A DNA stretch of 64,000 nt from Bacteroides sp. M10 (GCF_014334015.1 NZ_CP060488.1:2500501-2564500), one strand, 5' to 3'; shown: positions 1 to 9,315, counted from the stretch's first letter. Made by a program: numbers and translations. Notes: generated by a model not told the origin, from the letters alone.

Positions 1-45
1 GATTGCGACAGACAACATGACATTCATTATAAAATAAAACTTTAT

Positions 46-2685
46 ATGAGACGAATCTTTGTTAGCTTACTGCTTTTATCTTTGTTTTTTATGGGTTATG
101 CCCATGAGCCGGAATTTTCAACAGCCGGTTTCTTCCGGTTACCGGATACCGGGCGTGATGTGTACTCGATGAATCCTGCCTGGCGCTTTTATAAAGGAAG
201 TGCGGTGGGTGCCGAAGCAAAAGAATTTAACGACAAAGCCTGGCAGGTGGTGTCTTTACCTAATGGTATCGAGTATCTTCCTACTGAGGCTAGTGGTTGC
301 ATCAATTATCAGGGGGAAGTATGGTATCGTAAACACTTTACTCCATCCGAAGCATTGAAAGGAAAGAAACTGTTTCTGCACTTTGAAGCTATTATGGGTA
401 AAAGTAAGATTTATGTAAACGGTAAATTATTGGCAGAGCACTTTGGAGGCTATCTTCCCGTATCGGTAGATATGACTGAAGCATTAAAGTGGGGAGAGGA
501 CAATGTGATTGCGGTGTGGGCTGATAATAGCGACGATCCGACCTATGCGCCTGGAAAACCACAAGATGTGTTAGATTATGCCTACTTGGGAGGCTTTTAT
601 CGGGATTGCTGGCTGATTGCACATAATTATGTGTTTATCACGGATCCGAATTACGAGAACGAAATAGCAGGAGGCGGACTGTTTATTGCCACAGATCGTG
701 TATCGGAGCAATCGGCAGATATTCTCTTGAAAGCGCATATACGTAATGAAGACAAACAGGGCTTTGCAGGAAAAATTTCCTATTCTTTAGTAGACCGTGA
801 AGGAAAAGAAGTGGCATCATCAGATGTGAAACTGAATATCCGTAAAGGGACTGCGACAAGTCATAATGGAAAGATGAAAGTGGAGCAGCCGCATTTATGG
901 ACTCCTGAATCACCTTATCTATATAATCTGTGTGTGCGTATTTATGATAAGAATGGAAATGTAGTAGACGGTTATCGTCGTCGCGTCGGTATCCGTAGTA
1001 TCGAATTTAAGGGAAAAGATGGCTTCTGGCTGAATGGAAAACCTTATGGTAAACCTTTGATGGGAGCTAATCGGCATCAGGATTTTGCAGTTGTAGGAAA
1101 TGCGGTTGCCAATAGTATTCACTGGCGTGATGCCAAGAAACTGAAAGATTTGGGGCTGGAAGTAATCCGTAATGCACATTGTCCGCAAGATCCGGCTTTT
1201 ATGGATGCCTGTGATGAACTTGGCCTGTTTGTTATCGTGAATACTCCGGGATGGCAATTCTGGAATGACGAACCCATTTTTGCCAAACGGGTTTATAATG
1301 ATATACGTAATATGGTTCGCCGTGACCGTAACCATCCTTGTGTATGGCTGTGGGAACCGATCTTGAATGAGACATGGTATCCGGAAGATTTTGCCGGGCG
1401 TGTGAAAGGGATTGTTGATGAGGAATATCCTTATCCATCCTGCTATTCCGGTTGTGATGTGCAAGCCAAGGGCTCGCAATATTTTCCGGTGCAGTTTGCC
1501 CATCCGATGGATCTTTCAAAACGTGATCCTAAAATAACTTACTTTACACGCGAGTGGGGAGATAATGTCGATGATTGGAGTTCGCACAATTCTCCAAGTC
1601 GCACAGCCCGTAACTGGGGAGAACAGCCCATGCTTATACAGGCTGCTCATTACGCTTCTCCTTATTATAATTACATTTGCTATGATGGTTTGTATAAAGA
1701 GTCTCCCTGGCATGTGGGCGGATGCTTGTGGCATTCGTTCGATCATCAGCGGGGATACCACCCGGACCCGTTCTATGGTGGATTGATGGATGTATTCCGT
1801 CAGCCTAAGTATTCTTATTATATGTTTAAGGCGCAACGTCCGGCTGTCGTTTCCGAGAGTTTGGCAGAAAGCGGACCGATGGTTTATATCGCTCACGAGA
1901 TGACACCGTTCTCAAGCAGAGATGTAACGGTGTATTCCAACTGTGATGAAGTTCGTTTGACTGTGAATAAAGATGGGCAAACTTATACCTATAAAAAAGA
2001 CAAGACACGAAAAGGAATGCCTTCTCCGGTAATAACTTTCCCCGGGGTATTTGACTTTATGGTTGATAAGAAGATGACTCGTGAAAAGCATGATGCGGAC
2101 GTCTATTTCCTGGCAGAGGGACTGATGGATGGTAAGGTGGTAGCTACACATAAAGTAATGCCCGCCCGCCGTGCAGAACAGATACGTTTGAGAGTAGACA
2201 ACGAAGGAATCGGACTGCGTGCTGATGGATCTGATTTTGTTACTGTTGTGGCAGAAATCACGGATAAGAATGGAAATGTAAAGCGTTTGAATAATTATTA
2301 TATCAAGTTCTTTGTAGAAGGAGAGGGACGTATTTTGGGCGGAGCTAATGTCTTGGCAAATCCTGCTCCGGTGAAATGGGGCAGTGCTCCCGTATTGATC
2401 CAGTCGACCACGACTCCCGGAAAGATTAAGGTAAGAGCCAGTGTTTTGTTTGAGGGATCACAGATGCCCGTAAGCGGTGAACTGGAACTAACATCTTCCG
2501 CTCCAATGTATCCATTGATATTTGATAAGAAAGAAGAAGCGTTGCCTAAGCCATCCGAATCGTTCTCCATGGACAAGAAGAGTGATGCTGAACTGGAGTT
2601 GGAACGCCGCCGTCGTGAACTGAATGAATTAAAACTGAAAGAAGTGGAGCAACAACAGACAGATTTCGGTGAGAAAGTAGATTAA
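46..2685 (+). CDS. Secreted glycoside hydrolase family 2 protein (beta-galactosidase/beta-glucuronidase-like)
   Basis: The 879-residue protein starts with a signal peptide (about residues 1-19, no lipobox cysteine), so it is probably periplasmic. It shows the GH2 order: jelly-roll sugar-binding domain (about 35-200), immunoglobulin-like domain (about 215-320), and TIM barrel (about 325-610) with the acid/base Asn-Glu pair in ILNETWY (E442) and a candidate nucleophile in FTREWGD (E503). A further beta-sandwich region lies at about 690-800. GH2 enzymes are retaining exo-beta-glycosidases, but the substrate cannot be read from sequence. The last 30 residues are an unusual charged, probably helical tail (ELELERRRREL...). 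A strong terminator follows, so it is the last gene of its unit; the upstream part lies outside the window. Confidence 0.9.
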   Translation: MRRIFVSLLLLSLFFMGYAHEPEFSTAGFFRLPDTGRDVYSMNPAWRFYKGSAVGAEAKEFNDKAWQVVSLPNGIEYLPTEASGCINYQGEVWYRKHFTPSEALKGKKLFLHFEAIMGKSKIYVNGKLLAEHFGGYLPVSVDMTEALKWGEDNVIAVWADNSDDPTYAPGKPQDVLDYAYLGGFYRDCWLIAHNYVFITDPNYENEIAGGGLFIATDRVSEQSADILLKAHIRNEDKQGFAGKISYSLVDREGKEVASSDVKLNIRKGTATSHNGKMKVEQPHLWTPESPYLYNLCVRIYDKNGNVVDGYRRRVGIRSIEFKGKDGFWLNGKPYGKPLMGANRHQDFAVVGNAVANSIHWRDAKKLKDLGLEVIRNAHCPQDPAFMDACDELGLFVIVNTPGWQFWNDEPIFAKRVYNDIRNMVRRDRNHPCVWLWEPILNETWYPEDFAGRVKGIVDEEYPYPSCYSGCDVQAKGSQYFPVQFAHPMDLSKRDPKITYFTREWGDNVDDWSSHNSPSRTARNWGEQPMLIQAAHYASPYYNYICYDGLYKESPWHVGGCLWHSFDHQRGYHPDPFYGGLMDVFRQPKYSYYMFKAQRPAVVSESLAESGPMVYIAHEMTPFSSRDVTVYSNCDEVRLTVNKDGQTYTYKKDKTRKGMPSPVITFPGVFDFMVDKKMTREKHDADVYFLAEGLMDGKVVATHKVMPARRAEQIRLRVDNEGIGLRADGSDFVTVVAEITDKNGNVKRLNNYYIKFFVEGEGRILGGANVLANPAPVKWGSAPVLIQSTTTPGKIKVRASVLFEGSQMPVSGELELTSSAPMYPLIFDKKEEALPKPSESFSMDKKSDAELELERRRRELNELKLKEVEQQQTDFGEKVD

Positions 2686-2760
2686 GACTACTCATTACAA
2701 CAATTTACCGTTCCGGTGTGTTTTTTAGTAACCGGAGATAGAGAGTAAATGATATATTCT

Positions 2761-2797
2761 TTAGGCACGGGATACGCATTCCGTGCCTAATTTTTTA
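2761..2797 (+). terminator. Intrinsic terminator after the GH2 gene
   Basis: A perfect 10-bp stem (TTAGGCACGG / CCGTGCCTAA) with a 10-nt loop is followed by six T residues on the plus strand. It separates the GH2 gene from the DUF59 gene. Confidence 0.9.
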
Positions 2798-2815
2798 TGT
2801 TTCATTTTTTATCTC

Positions 2816-2823
2816 TATCTTTG
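2816..2823 (+). promoter_or_regulatory. Bacteroides -7 box (TATCTTTG) for the DUF59 gene
   Basis: TATCTTTG fits the Bacteroidetes TAnnTTTG -7 element and lies 23 nt before the DUF59 start codon, just after the upstream terminator. The -33 region is only T-rich. Confidence 0.65.
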
Positions 2824-2846
2824 CGATACATAATAAATAAGGACGT

Positions 2847-3158
2847 ATGGAAAAAATTGAAATAGAAGAGAAGATTGTAGCTATGCTAAAGACAGTGTAC
2901 GATCCGGAGATTCCGGTCAATGTATACGATCTTGGACTGATTTATAAGATTGACGTCTCCGATAGTGGAGAAGCGGCACTCGATATGACGCTGACAGCTC
3001 CCAATTGTCCGGCTGCTGATTTTATTATGGAGGATATTCGCCAAAAAGTGGAGTCAGTAGAAGGAGTGAATTCCGCCACCATCAATCTGGTCTTCGAACC
3101 TGAATGGGATAAAGACATGATGAGTGAAGAAGCCAAATTGGAATTAGGTTTTCTTTAA
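2847..3158 (+). CDS. MIP18/DUF59 family Fe-S assembly protein (SufT-like)
   Basis: This 103-residue cytosolic protein is a single DUF59 (MIP18/PaaD-like) domain. The hallmark DPEIPVNVYDLGLIY is at residues 19-33, and the family's conserved cysteine is in APNCPAA (C54). Family members help mature or carry Fe-S clusters; in Bacteroides they are usually annotated as SUF-system associated. No suf genes adjoin it, so its partner is not visible. The ATG lies 23 nt downstream of a good -7 box. An LpxH-like gene follows in the same direction after 72 nt that include a degenerate heptad repeat. Confidence 0.88.
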   Translation: MEKIEIEEKIVAMLKTVYDPEIPVNVYDLGLIYKIDVSDSGEAALDMTLTAPNCPAADFIMEDIRQKVESVEGVNSATINLVFEPEWDKDMMSEEAKLELGFL

Positions 3159-3195
3159 TCGTTCTATGTCAGGCAGTGCTCTGATTTTATAAGTT

Positions 3196-3229
3196 GTAAT
3201 TCGTTATTAGATCTCGTAACTGGTAATTA
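3196..3229 (+). repeat. Degenerate 7-bp tandem repeat between DUF59 and lpxH
   Basis: Units GTAATTC, GTTATTA, GATCTC (6 nt), GTAACTG and GTAATTA run head to tail up to one base before the lpxH start codon. The match is loose, but the spacing resembles three other intergenic heptad islands in this window. Confidence 0.5.
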
Positions 3230-3230
3230 A

Positions 3231-3995
3231 ATGAAGAACATTTATTTTCTTTCCGATGCACATCTTGGTTCTCGTGCTATTGAGCACGGGCGTACTCAAG
3301 AACGGCGTTTGGTGAACTTCCTCGATAGTATAAAGCATAAGGCTTCCGCCATTTATCTACTGGGAGATATGTTCGACTTCTGGTATGAATTCCGGCTGGT
3401 AGTTCCTAAGGGGTACACCCGTTTCTTGGGGACGCTCTCCGAACTAACAGATATGGGTGTAGAGGTGCATTTTTTTATAGGTAATCATGACATCTGGTGT
3501 GGAGACTATCTCACCAAAGAGTGTGGTGTCATCATGCATCGCGAACCATTGACTACTGAAATCTACGGAAAGGAGTTTTATCTTGCTCATGGTGACGGCT
3601 TGGGTGATCCGGATAAGAAGTTCAAGCTACTTCGTTCGATGTTCCACAGCAAAACTTTGCAAACGATGTTTTCTGCTATTCATCCCCGCTGGAGTGTTGA
3701 ATTGGGTTTAACATGGGCTAAGCACAGCCGACAAAAACGGGCGGACGGAAAGGAACCGGATTATATGGGAGAAAACAAGGAACACTTGGTACTATATACC
3801 AAAGACTACTTGAAAAGCCATCCCAATATCAACTTCTTTATTTACGGACATCGTCACATTGAACTGGATTTGATGTTGAGCGCCACCTCCCGTGTGTTGA
3901 TTTTGGGAGACTGGATTAACTTCTTCTCTTATGCCGTGTTTGACGGAGAGAATCTCTTTTTGGAAGAGTATATCGAGGGAGAGACACAGGTCTAA
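3231..3995 (+). CDS. lpxH: UDP-2,3-diacylglucosamine diphosphatase (LpxH-like)
   Basis: This 254-residue calcineurin-like phosphoesterase carries all the metal-ligand blocks: SDAHLG (D9, H11), GDMFDFW (D46, D49), IGNHD (85-87), AHGDG (from H120) and YGHRH (H207, H209). LpxH hydrolyses UDP-2,3-diacylglucosamine to lipid X at the inner face of the cytoplasmic membrane in lipid A synthesis. FDFWYEF and the overall length fit LpxH or its LpxH2-like relatives better than a generic phosphodiesterase. No signal peptide is seen. It is the last plus-strand gene before the convergent sus operon. Confidence 0.85.
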   Translation: MKNIYFLSDAHLGSRAIEHGRTQERRLVNFLDSIKHKASAIYLLGDMFDFWYEFRLVVPKGYTRFLGTLSELTDMGVEVHFFIGNHDIWCGDYLTKECGVIMHREPLTTEIYGKEFYLAHGDGLGDPDKKFKLLRSMFHSKTLQTMFSAIHPRWSVELGLTWAKHSRQKRADGKEPDYMGENKEHLVLYTKDYLKSHPNINFFIYGHRHIELDLMLSATSRVLILGDWINFFSYAVFDGENLFLEEYIEGETQV

Positions 3996-4046
3996 TTATG
4001 TTTCAACAAAATAAAAGGTCAGGCATAATACGGAACAAAATATAAA

Positions 4047-4098
4047 ACAAGGGCACAAAGAAGTAGCAGAAAAATAACCTGCCATCTTTGTGCCTTTG
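4047..4098 (-). terminator. Terminator of the sus operon
   Basis: A 14-bp stem pairs CAAGGGCACAAAGA (4047-4061 region) with TCTTTGTGCCTTTG (4085-4098), with one wobble. On the minus strand it is followed by a T-rich tract, so it ends transcription coming from the amylase gene. It could also block read-through from lpxH. Confidence 0.75.
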
Positions 4099-4160
4099 TC
4101 GTTAGAGAATCTTCAATGCTTATTAGTTAAATCTTCCTTTCTGCTCAAAACACCCGCTCG

Positions 4161-6437
4161 TTATTCGGCAAAGTTGGTGTATAAGCGGAACTCGTGTGCA
4201 GGAACACTGATCTTTTTTTCTCCCTCCACGGGATTCCCATTTTCCAGATATAGATACCATGTACCTTCAGGAATAGTATAATCGATAGATGCATTGGTGA
4301 AATTCGCATACACATGAAGTTGTTTCCCATTCACAGCTTTCAATGTCAGTGTACGTCCATTATCCCAATCATTATAACTGACTTTCCAGGTAAATTGAGA
4401 AGAAGCGTTGAATAAATCGGAGTGTGTTGTCCGTAGAGTGATTAGTTTTGTATAAATATCTACCAAGCTTTTACGCTCTGTCTGATATTCCCAAAGGACT
4501 GGTTTCTTTCCGGTACGTCCATTTTCGTCTATTGAAATATCATACCCCATTTCGCCGAATTGCCAAAGCATTTTCGGACCTGGAACCGTAAAGAAGAATG
4601 CGGCGTTGGATGATAACTGTTTGAGCCGTTCGGACAGGTTGGTTTTTAAGGCTCCATTTCCGTATTCAATCTGTTTATAGGCACACCGCTCTTCGTCATG
4701 ACTTTCCATATAGCCCACAAATTGATTCGGACGGGTGGTGTCATATAATCCGGAGAAATCACTATTATCTTTCCAGCCCATAGCCGACTGACAATAAGAA
4801 TGGTTCATATTCCTCCAAAAATGAATTCCTTCTGTGGCTAAAGTTGTTTCTTCATTTGCACAGAAATGTTCCATGGTAACCATTGCATCTTCTTTGACAG
4901 CTTTTACGGCTTCGTAGTATTCTTTCAGTACTGATACACGAGCAGGGTCGGTTGCCGCCAAATCATCATCACCTGTTGTCTGTTTCTGTGTGAAACCTTT
5001 GGTGAAATCGAAACGGAAACCGTCGATGTGGTAAGTATCTAACAGATATTTCAGGTTGCGTTTGACAAAAGCTTTTGTTTGTTCTGAAGTGTGATTGAAA
5101 TCATCCGGTGAAAAAACATACTTCTGATGCGGTGTTACAGCGTTCAGCCATGGATTCTTAGTGGAAGGGCGGTTATTAAACGTATCCCAGTACATACGGG
5201 CAAACGGATTATCATTGTTCGTATGGTTGTAGACTACATCGAAAATAACGGCGATTCCATTCTGATGGCAGGCGTCAATAAAAGCTTTATATTCATTTTG
5301 AGTTCCATACGAGGCATCCAGTGCAAAGTATAGTCCGGTGTTGTATCCCCAACTGTCATTACCTGCAAATTCTTGTACAGGCATCAGTTCGATAGCATCT
5401 ATTCCCAGTTCTTTTAAGTAAGGCAGCTTTTCCATTGCTCCTGCCAGATTTCCACTGGAAGTAAAATCCCGCAACAAGAGCTCATAGATAACCGGATTTT
5501 CTTTATTCTTCATCTCAAATTCTCCGGCACTCCATTGATAGGGTTGTGGGTTTGTGCTTACGACTGATACGTAAGGTGCTTGTGCGCCAGTGGGAAAGTT
5601 GGTATCCACTCCCTTTTCCAATGCTTGCTCACAATAAGGATCGCACAAGTAAGTACCGCCATCCGAAGCACTGTACACAAAGTACTGGAACTGTGTTTCA
5701 CCGGCAGTCAATTCCTCCAGAGTGATCCACCAGCAATGGTTTGTTTCGTCATATTTCATCATGTAGCGACTATCCAGTTTCCAGTTGTTGAAATTACCTG
5801 TTACAAATACACAATCTTTATGACCGCCCTGACTGTCCTTATCATATAATACAAGCGTTATCGAAGTGGCCGAATGGATATGAATACCCTCTTTTTCTTC
5901 TCCGGATATGGGGAGAGGGGCTTTTTGCGGTTCTTCCCAGATAAATCCGTTTTGACTATCTTCTACTAAAGTTGCGTAATCGTAGGTTTGTTGGCTACCT
6001 TCCGCATCACGTACAATCAGGTTAATGGTCTGTAAGGGAGTAGATGGAGCAACAGAATAGAAATGGCGGATAGATGAGGAAAGGGTGATACTCCACACAT
6101 TGTCCTTTGTCTTTTTCAGTCTGTATTTATTCTGATTATCTCCCCATGTAGGTGCACCTGTCCAGTTTGCTCCTGTTCCGGAGTGTAAGTACAAGTCGTC
6201 AGCGTAACCATAGAAGTTACTTCCTTCGGGTGCTTTGAAGGTGATAGTCAGTGGTTCATCCGCTTTAGGAATAGCCGGATCAAAATTAAATCCGTCGTGG
6301 AGAACTTGTTCTTCCGGGGCAGGATCAGTTCCGGACGAAGGACGCTCGCCCGGCATCAACGGATCATCATCTGAACAAGCTCCAAAGCTGTTGAGTATCA
6401 GCAATAAAAGGAGCCAAATATATTTAAAGTCTTTCAT
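4161..6437 (-). CDS. Outer-membrane alpha-amylase in the SusG position (GH13 with N-terminal starch-binding modules)
   Basis: The start is placed at MKDFKYIW, which gives a lipoprotein signal with the cysteine in SFGAC (C21) and a 758-residue protein; the open frame continues upstream only through an intergenic palindrome. Residues about 45-160 form one beta domain and about 190-295 a CBM48-like domain (VFVTGNFNNW). The GH13 barrel follows with DVVYNH (400-405), nucleophile GFRFD (D477), acid E523 in TMEH and ESHD (D581). It should cut surface-bound starch into oligosaccharides for SusC/D. B. thetaiotaomicron SusG has a different layout (a CBM58 inserted in the barrel). This layout matches the amylase described from the B. 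ovatus sus operon, where the first module founded CBM98 (from memory). It is last in the operon. Confidence 0.93.
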   Translation of the reverse strand: MKDFKYIWLLLLLILNSFGACSDDDPLMPGERPSSGTDPAPEEQVLHDGFNFDPAIPKADEPLTITFKAPEGSNFYGYADDLYLHSGTGANWTGAPTWGDNQNKYRLKKTKDNVWSITLSSSIRHFYSVAPSTPLQTINLIVRDAEGSQQTYDYATLVEDSQNGFIWEEPQKAPLPISGEEKEGIHIHSATSITLVLYDKDSQGGHKDCVFVTGNFNNWKLDSRYMMKYDETNHCWWITLEELTAGETQFQYFVYSASDGGTYLCDPYCEQALEKGVDTNFPTGAQAPYVSVVSTNPQPYQWSAGEFEMKNKENPVIYELLLRDFTSSGNLAGAMEKLPYLKELGIDAIELMPVQEFAGNDSWGYNTGLYFALDASYGTQNEYKAFIDACHQNGIAVIFDVVYNHTNNDNPFARMYWDTFNNRPSTKNPWLNAVTPHQKYVFSPDDFNHTSEQTKAFVKRNLKYLLDTYHIDGFRFDFTKGFTQKQTTGDDDLAATDPARVSVLKEYYEAVKAVKEDAMVTMEHFCANEETTLATEGIHFWRNMNHSYCQSAMGWKDNSDFSGLYDTTRPNQFVGYMESHDEERCAYKQIEYGNGALKTNLSERLKQLSSNAAFFFTVPGPKMLWQFGEMGYDISIDENGRTGKKPVLWEYQTERKSLVDIYTKLITLRTTHSDLFNASSQFTWKVSYNDWDNGRTLTLKAVNGKQLHVYANFTNASIDYTIPEGTWYLYLENGNPVEGEKKISVPAHEFRLYTNFAE

Positions 6438-6504
6438 AAGCCTTATTTTAGAATTCTTCTTCCAATGTAGTGGTACTATATTTAGCTTTGAGTGTGTCAG
6501 ATTT

Positions 6505-6558
6505 CGATCATATCTCAAATCTCCTCTTTCCCGAAGAGGGAGACTTGAGATATGATCG
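6505..6558 (-). repeat. 54-nt near-perfect palindrome between susF and the amylase gene
   Basis: CGATCATATCTCAA at 6505-6518 pairs with TTGAGATATGATCG at 6545-6558, and the inner arms (TCTCCTCTT / AAGAGGGAGA) continue the pairing with one wobble and one bulge. No T-run follows on the minus strand, so it is not a typical terminator. An RNA stem here could cap the 3' end of a susB-F transcript or lower susG expression. Confidence 0.75.
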
Positions 6559-6600
6559 TAATTGATTCTACTCGTTGTGCTGTTTAAGAGTGTCTGATAG

Positions 6601-8082
6601 TTATTCGACTTTACCTTTGCCTGTCGTAAAGTTAATATGGACTTTCTGACCGGCTTTTACATTACATTCGTAGCCAAGTTCGCTTAGATTATCCGATACG
6701 TTCTTATTCTCACGGTAAACGATAGTACCATCGCCTTCATTAGCCAGATCAAGTGTAAATTCGCTCTTCCACCAGCCTCCGGCATCTACAGCCGTAGTAG
6801 AAATACGTGCCATGCCTGTAACGGTTGCTGCCGGTGATATGAAGTCGCTTGTTTTATCGGTCGGAATCCTGAACAAGGTCGTTTCATCGCAATTCCACGA
6901 ATTGTTAATCACACCTCCCAACAGGTAAACTTCCGGCAAACGGAATGAAATTGTTTTTCCTTCTGTAGTCACTGCGACAATTACCAGATACCATCCGGAT
7001 TTACCAATGCCAATATTGCCTCCTGAGGATGTTAATTCGGCGAAATCAATTGCTTCCGGAGATAAGATTTCTTCGTCATAACCAAAGTCTCCTTCCCATT
7101 TTCTAACCGGAGCAAACTTGATTTGGTCTCCCGCCGTATAATATTGTATACTCCAGAACATTCCGGGAGTCTGTGTGACAGGAACCATTTCAGGAGCTAC
7201 TGCCCAATCCCACCCAAGACTGTACGGAGATCCATTGATGTACATGTGCTCGGGTAGATCCTCCTTGATTGTGTATGTATAATCTTCTACATTAATCGTA
7301 ATTTTCATTTTCTTTCCGCCGGCGCAGGTGAGATTATCCGGGTCGGCTCCTTCTTTATCCCTGAAAGCCAATAATCCCGGATCCGGATCTTCTATTACTT
7401 TGGAAGCACCCAAGGCTCTTTGCCAGGCATCCGGAGCTTCTATCGCACTTCCCGGGACAATCTTGAAATCAAACTTCTCTTCCGACTCGACGACTACTGA
7501 AAAGAGATACTGATTGTCTTTGTCTACTTCGAGCTTTGTGGCTGTCGATTTGTCCATCTGCCAGCTGTTTAGATCACCTACTATATAGTATTCCGTATCC
7601 ACAGCCGGAGTTGCGACCGGAGTGATGGCAGATTGCATTTCCGGGTATTCAGTCAGTGAAGTTGCTTCACCGTTGGTTGTCATGACTACCGGTGTCAGCT
7701 TTAAAGTGACTTCGCGCTCTAAAGATTTTTGTGACTTATACAAACTTGCCACTTTTTGGTCAAGTTCTGTCAACCTGACTTTTATATTCCCATCTTTTAC
7801 TTTTGACGGTAGATTTAATATCTGCCCTTCGGCAACTAATTCTATATTACAAGCTGTGAGTGAGAAGTTTTCTGCAATCGAAGAAACAGAGGCGATTACC
7901 ACAGAATCGCCCGGCTGTTCTTCAAGTTTCATACTGGCAACCGGAGTTATATCTACCATTGCAGTTATAGCTTCTTCCTGGGGATTGGACTGGGGATCAG
8001 CCCAGTCCTTAAAATCTTCATCGCAAGCGGTGAAAGCTGCCGAAGCAAGCAACAGACACGCCATATATGATAATCTTTTCAT
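6601..8082 (-). CDS. susF: SusF, outer-membrane starch-binding lipoprotein
   Basis: The 493-residue lipoprotein has its lipobox at AFTAC (C19). The N-terminal Ig-like domain is followed by three starch-binding modules: about 160-270 (begins YYIVGDLNSWQM), about 275-375 (begins MYINGSPYSLGW) and about 380-493 (begins VYLLGGVINNSW). The Trp-rich loops fit platform residues for maltooligosaccharide. SusF sits on the cell surface and retains starch near the SusC/D transporter; it has no enzyme motif. The last module resembles that of SusE (YRENKNV / FRENKSV, NVKAGQK), pointing to duplication. The gap to susE is 25 nt. Confidence 0.93.
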   Translation of the reverse strand: MKRLSYMACLLLASAAFTACDEDFKDWADPQSNPQEEAITAMVDITPVASMKLEEQPGDSVVIASVSSIAENFSLTACNIELVAEGQILNLPSKVKDGNIKVRLTELDQKVASLYKSQKSLEREVTLKLTPVVMTTNGEATSLTEYPEMQSAITPVATPAVDTEYYIVGDLNSWQMDKSTATKLEVDKDNQYLFSVVVESEEKFDFKIVPGSAIEAPDAWQRALGASKVIEDPDPGLLAFRDKEGADPDNLTCAGGKKMKITINVEDYTYTIKEDLPEHMYINGSPYSLGWDWAVAPEMVPVTQTPGMFWSIQYYTAGDQIKFAPVRKWEGDFGYDEEILSPEAIDFAELTSSGGNIGIGKSGWYLVIVAVTTEGKTISFRLPEVYLLGGVINNSWNCDETTLFRIPTDKTSDFISPAATVTGMARISTTAVDAGGWWKSEFTLDLANEGDGTIVYRENKNVSDNLSELGYECNVKAGQKVHINFTTGKGKVE

Positions 8083-8107
8083 GATATTCAGTTATTAAAG
8101 TTAACGA

Positions 8108-9280
8108 TTATTGAGTAACGGAACCTGTTTTCTGAACAAAGTTCAGATTTATTTTCTGCCCTGCCTTAACGTTTATCGCATATTCAGGACCTATTTCCGA
8201 CCAACTGTCAATCACACTTTTGTTTTCACGGAACACGATTTTTCCATTAGGTATAGCGAACTCCGTACGCCACCAGTCTTCTCCCGGAACTTTGACGGAC
8301 ATACGCAATTCTCCGCCTCCGGTGCATACCGGTGAAACAAAGTCTGCATCTGCCGTTGTTGGTGCTTGGAATTTGCCTTTATCGCCGAATGTCCAATCTC
8401 CTATAGCATTGCCTATCAGACAAACTTCGCCCGGAGCAATATCCAGCGTAAAGGCATAATCAGTCCCTTTGATGCTTACAGACATGATCACTGTATACCA
8501 GCCTGTGACATTAACGCTGATATTTTGTCCGCCAAATCCATCATCCGATCCGGTGAATGCATCCGAGGCTATTGTCAGACGTGGATCGTTGAATCCGATG
8601 TATTCTCCTTCTTTAGTACCGAACTTGAACATATCAGTGCCTCCGAGATAGAATAAACCGAAGAACTTGGACATTCCGTTTACTGCTGCCAAAGGCACCC
8701 AGTTGCTCCAATTACTACCTGCCATCGAGCCATTGATAAATATACTGGAAGGTAATTCGAGAGGCGGTACAGCTTTATATCCCAATACTTTGGGAAGTTC
8801 AATTACATTCGAAAAAGCGATGCCACGACCACTATCGGTCAGTTCCGCTTTCAGGCGTACATAAACGGGTATGGGAGTGGTCGGAAATTCTTCATCGGAG
8901 GATGCACTCCACAAGTCTCCCAGTGCCAATGCAAATTCTAAAGCTTTCACTTCCATTTTGGCAGAAGAATGGGTAGTACCCAAAGTTGTATAATTAGCTT
9001 CCGTATTTGTCTCTGCATGAGCGTCAACGAAATTTTCTTCCAGTGAAATTTGTACTGAATAAGTGGTTGCCATCGGAATCCCGTAATCCGGTTGTGTACA
9101 GGTTAATTCCAATGATTCGGAGTTTTTAAGGTCGTACACGTTGTTGGAAGCAAAAGCTGGCACATTCAGTACGAACGTATCCGGTTCGTTCAACACAGGG
9201 TTGCTGTCACGGTCTGCTTCACAGGCGGACAGAGCTAGTAGCCCCATTGTCAATGTAAATAGTTTATATAGGTTTTTCAT
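8108..9280 (-). CDS. susE: SusE, outer-membrane starch-binding lipoprotein
   Basis: The 390-residue lipoprotein has its lipobox at ALSAC (C20). It contains one N-terminal Ig-like (SusE-type) domain and two starch-binding modules, starting near IFINGSMAGSNW and VCLIGNAIGDW. That is one binding module fewer than SusF, as in the known SusE/SusF pair. Its role is surface starch binding and influencing the size of the maltooligosaccharides taken up. It lies 35 nt after susD and 25 nt before susF, clearly one transcript. Confidence 0.93.
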   Translation of the reverse strand: MKNLYKLFTLTMGLLALSACEADRDSNPVLNEPDTFVLNVPAFASNNVYDLKNSESLELTCTQPDYGIPMATTYSVQISLEENFVDAHAETNTEANYTTLGTTHSSAKMEVKALEFALALGDLWSASSDEEFPTTPIPVYVRLKAELTDSGRGIAFSNVIELPKVLGYKAVPPLELPSSIFINGSMAGSNWSNWVPLAAVNGMSKFFGLFYLGGTDMFKFGTKEGEYIGFNDPRLTIASDAFTGSDDGFGGQNISVNVTGWYTVIMSVSIKGTDYAFTLDIAPGEVCLIGNAIGDWTFGDKGKFQAPTTADADFVSPVCTGGGELRMSVKVPGEDWWRTEFAIPNGKIVFRENKSVIDSWSEIGPEYAINVKAGQKINLNFVQKTGSVTQ

Positions 9281-9315
9281 TGTTTTCAGTCTTTAAAACG
9301 TGAATAAAGGTTCTA

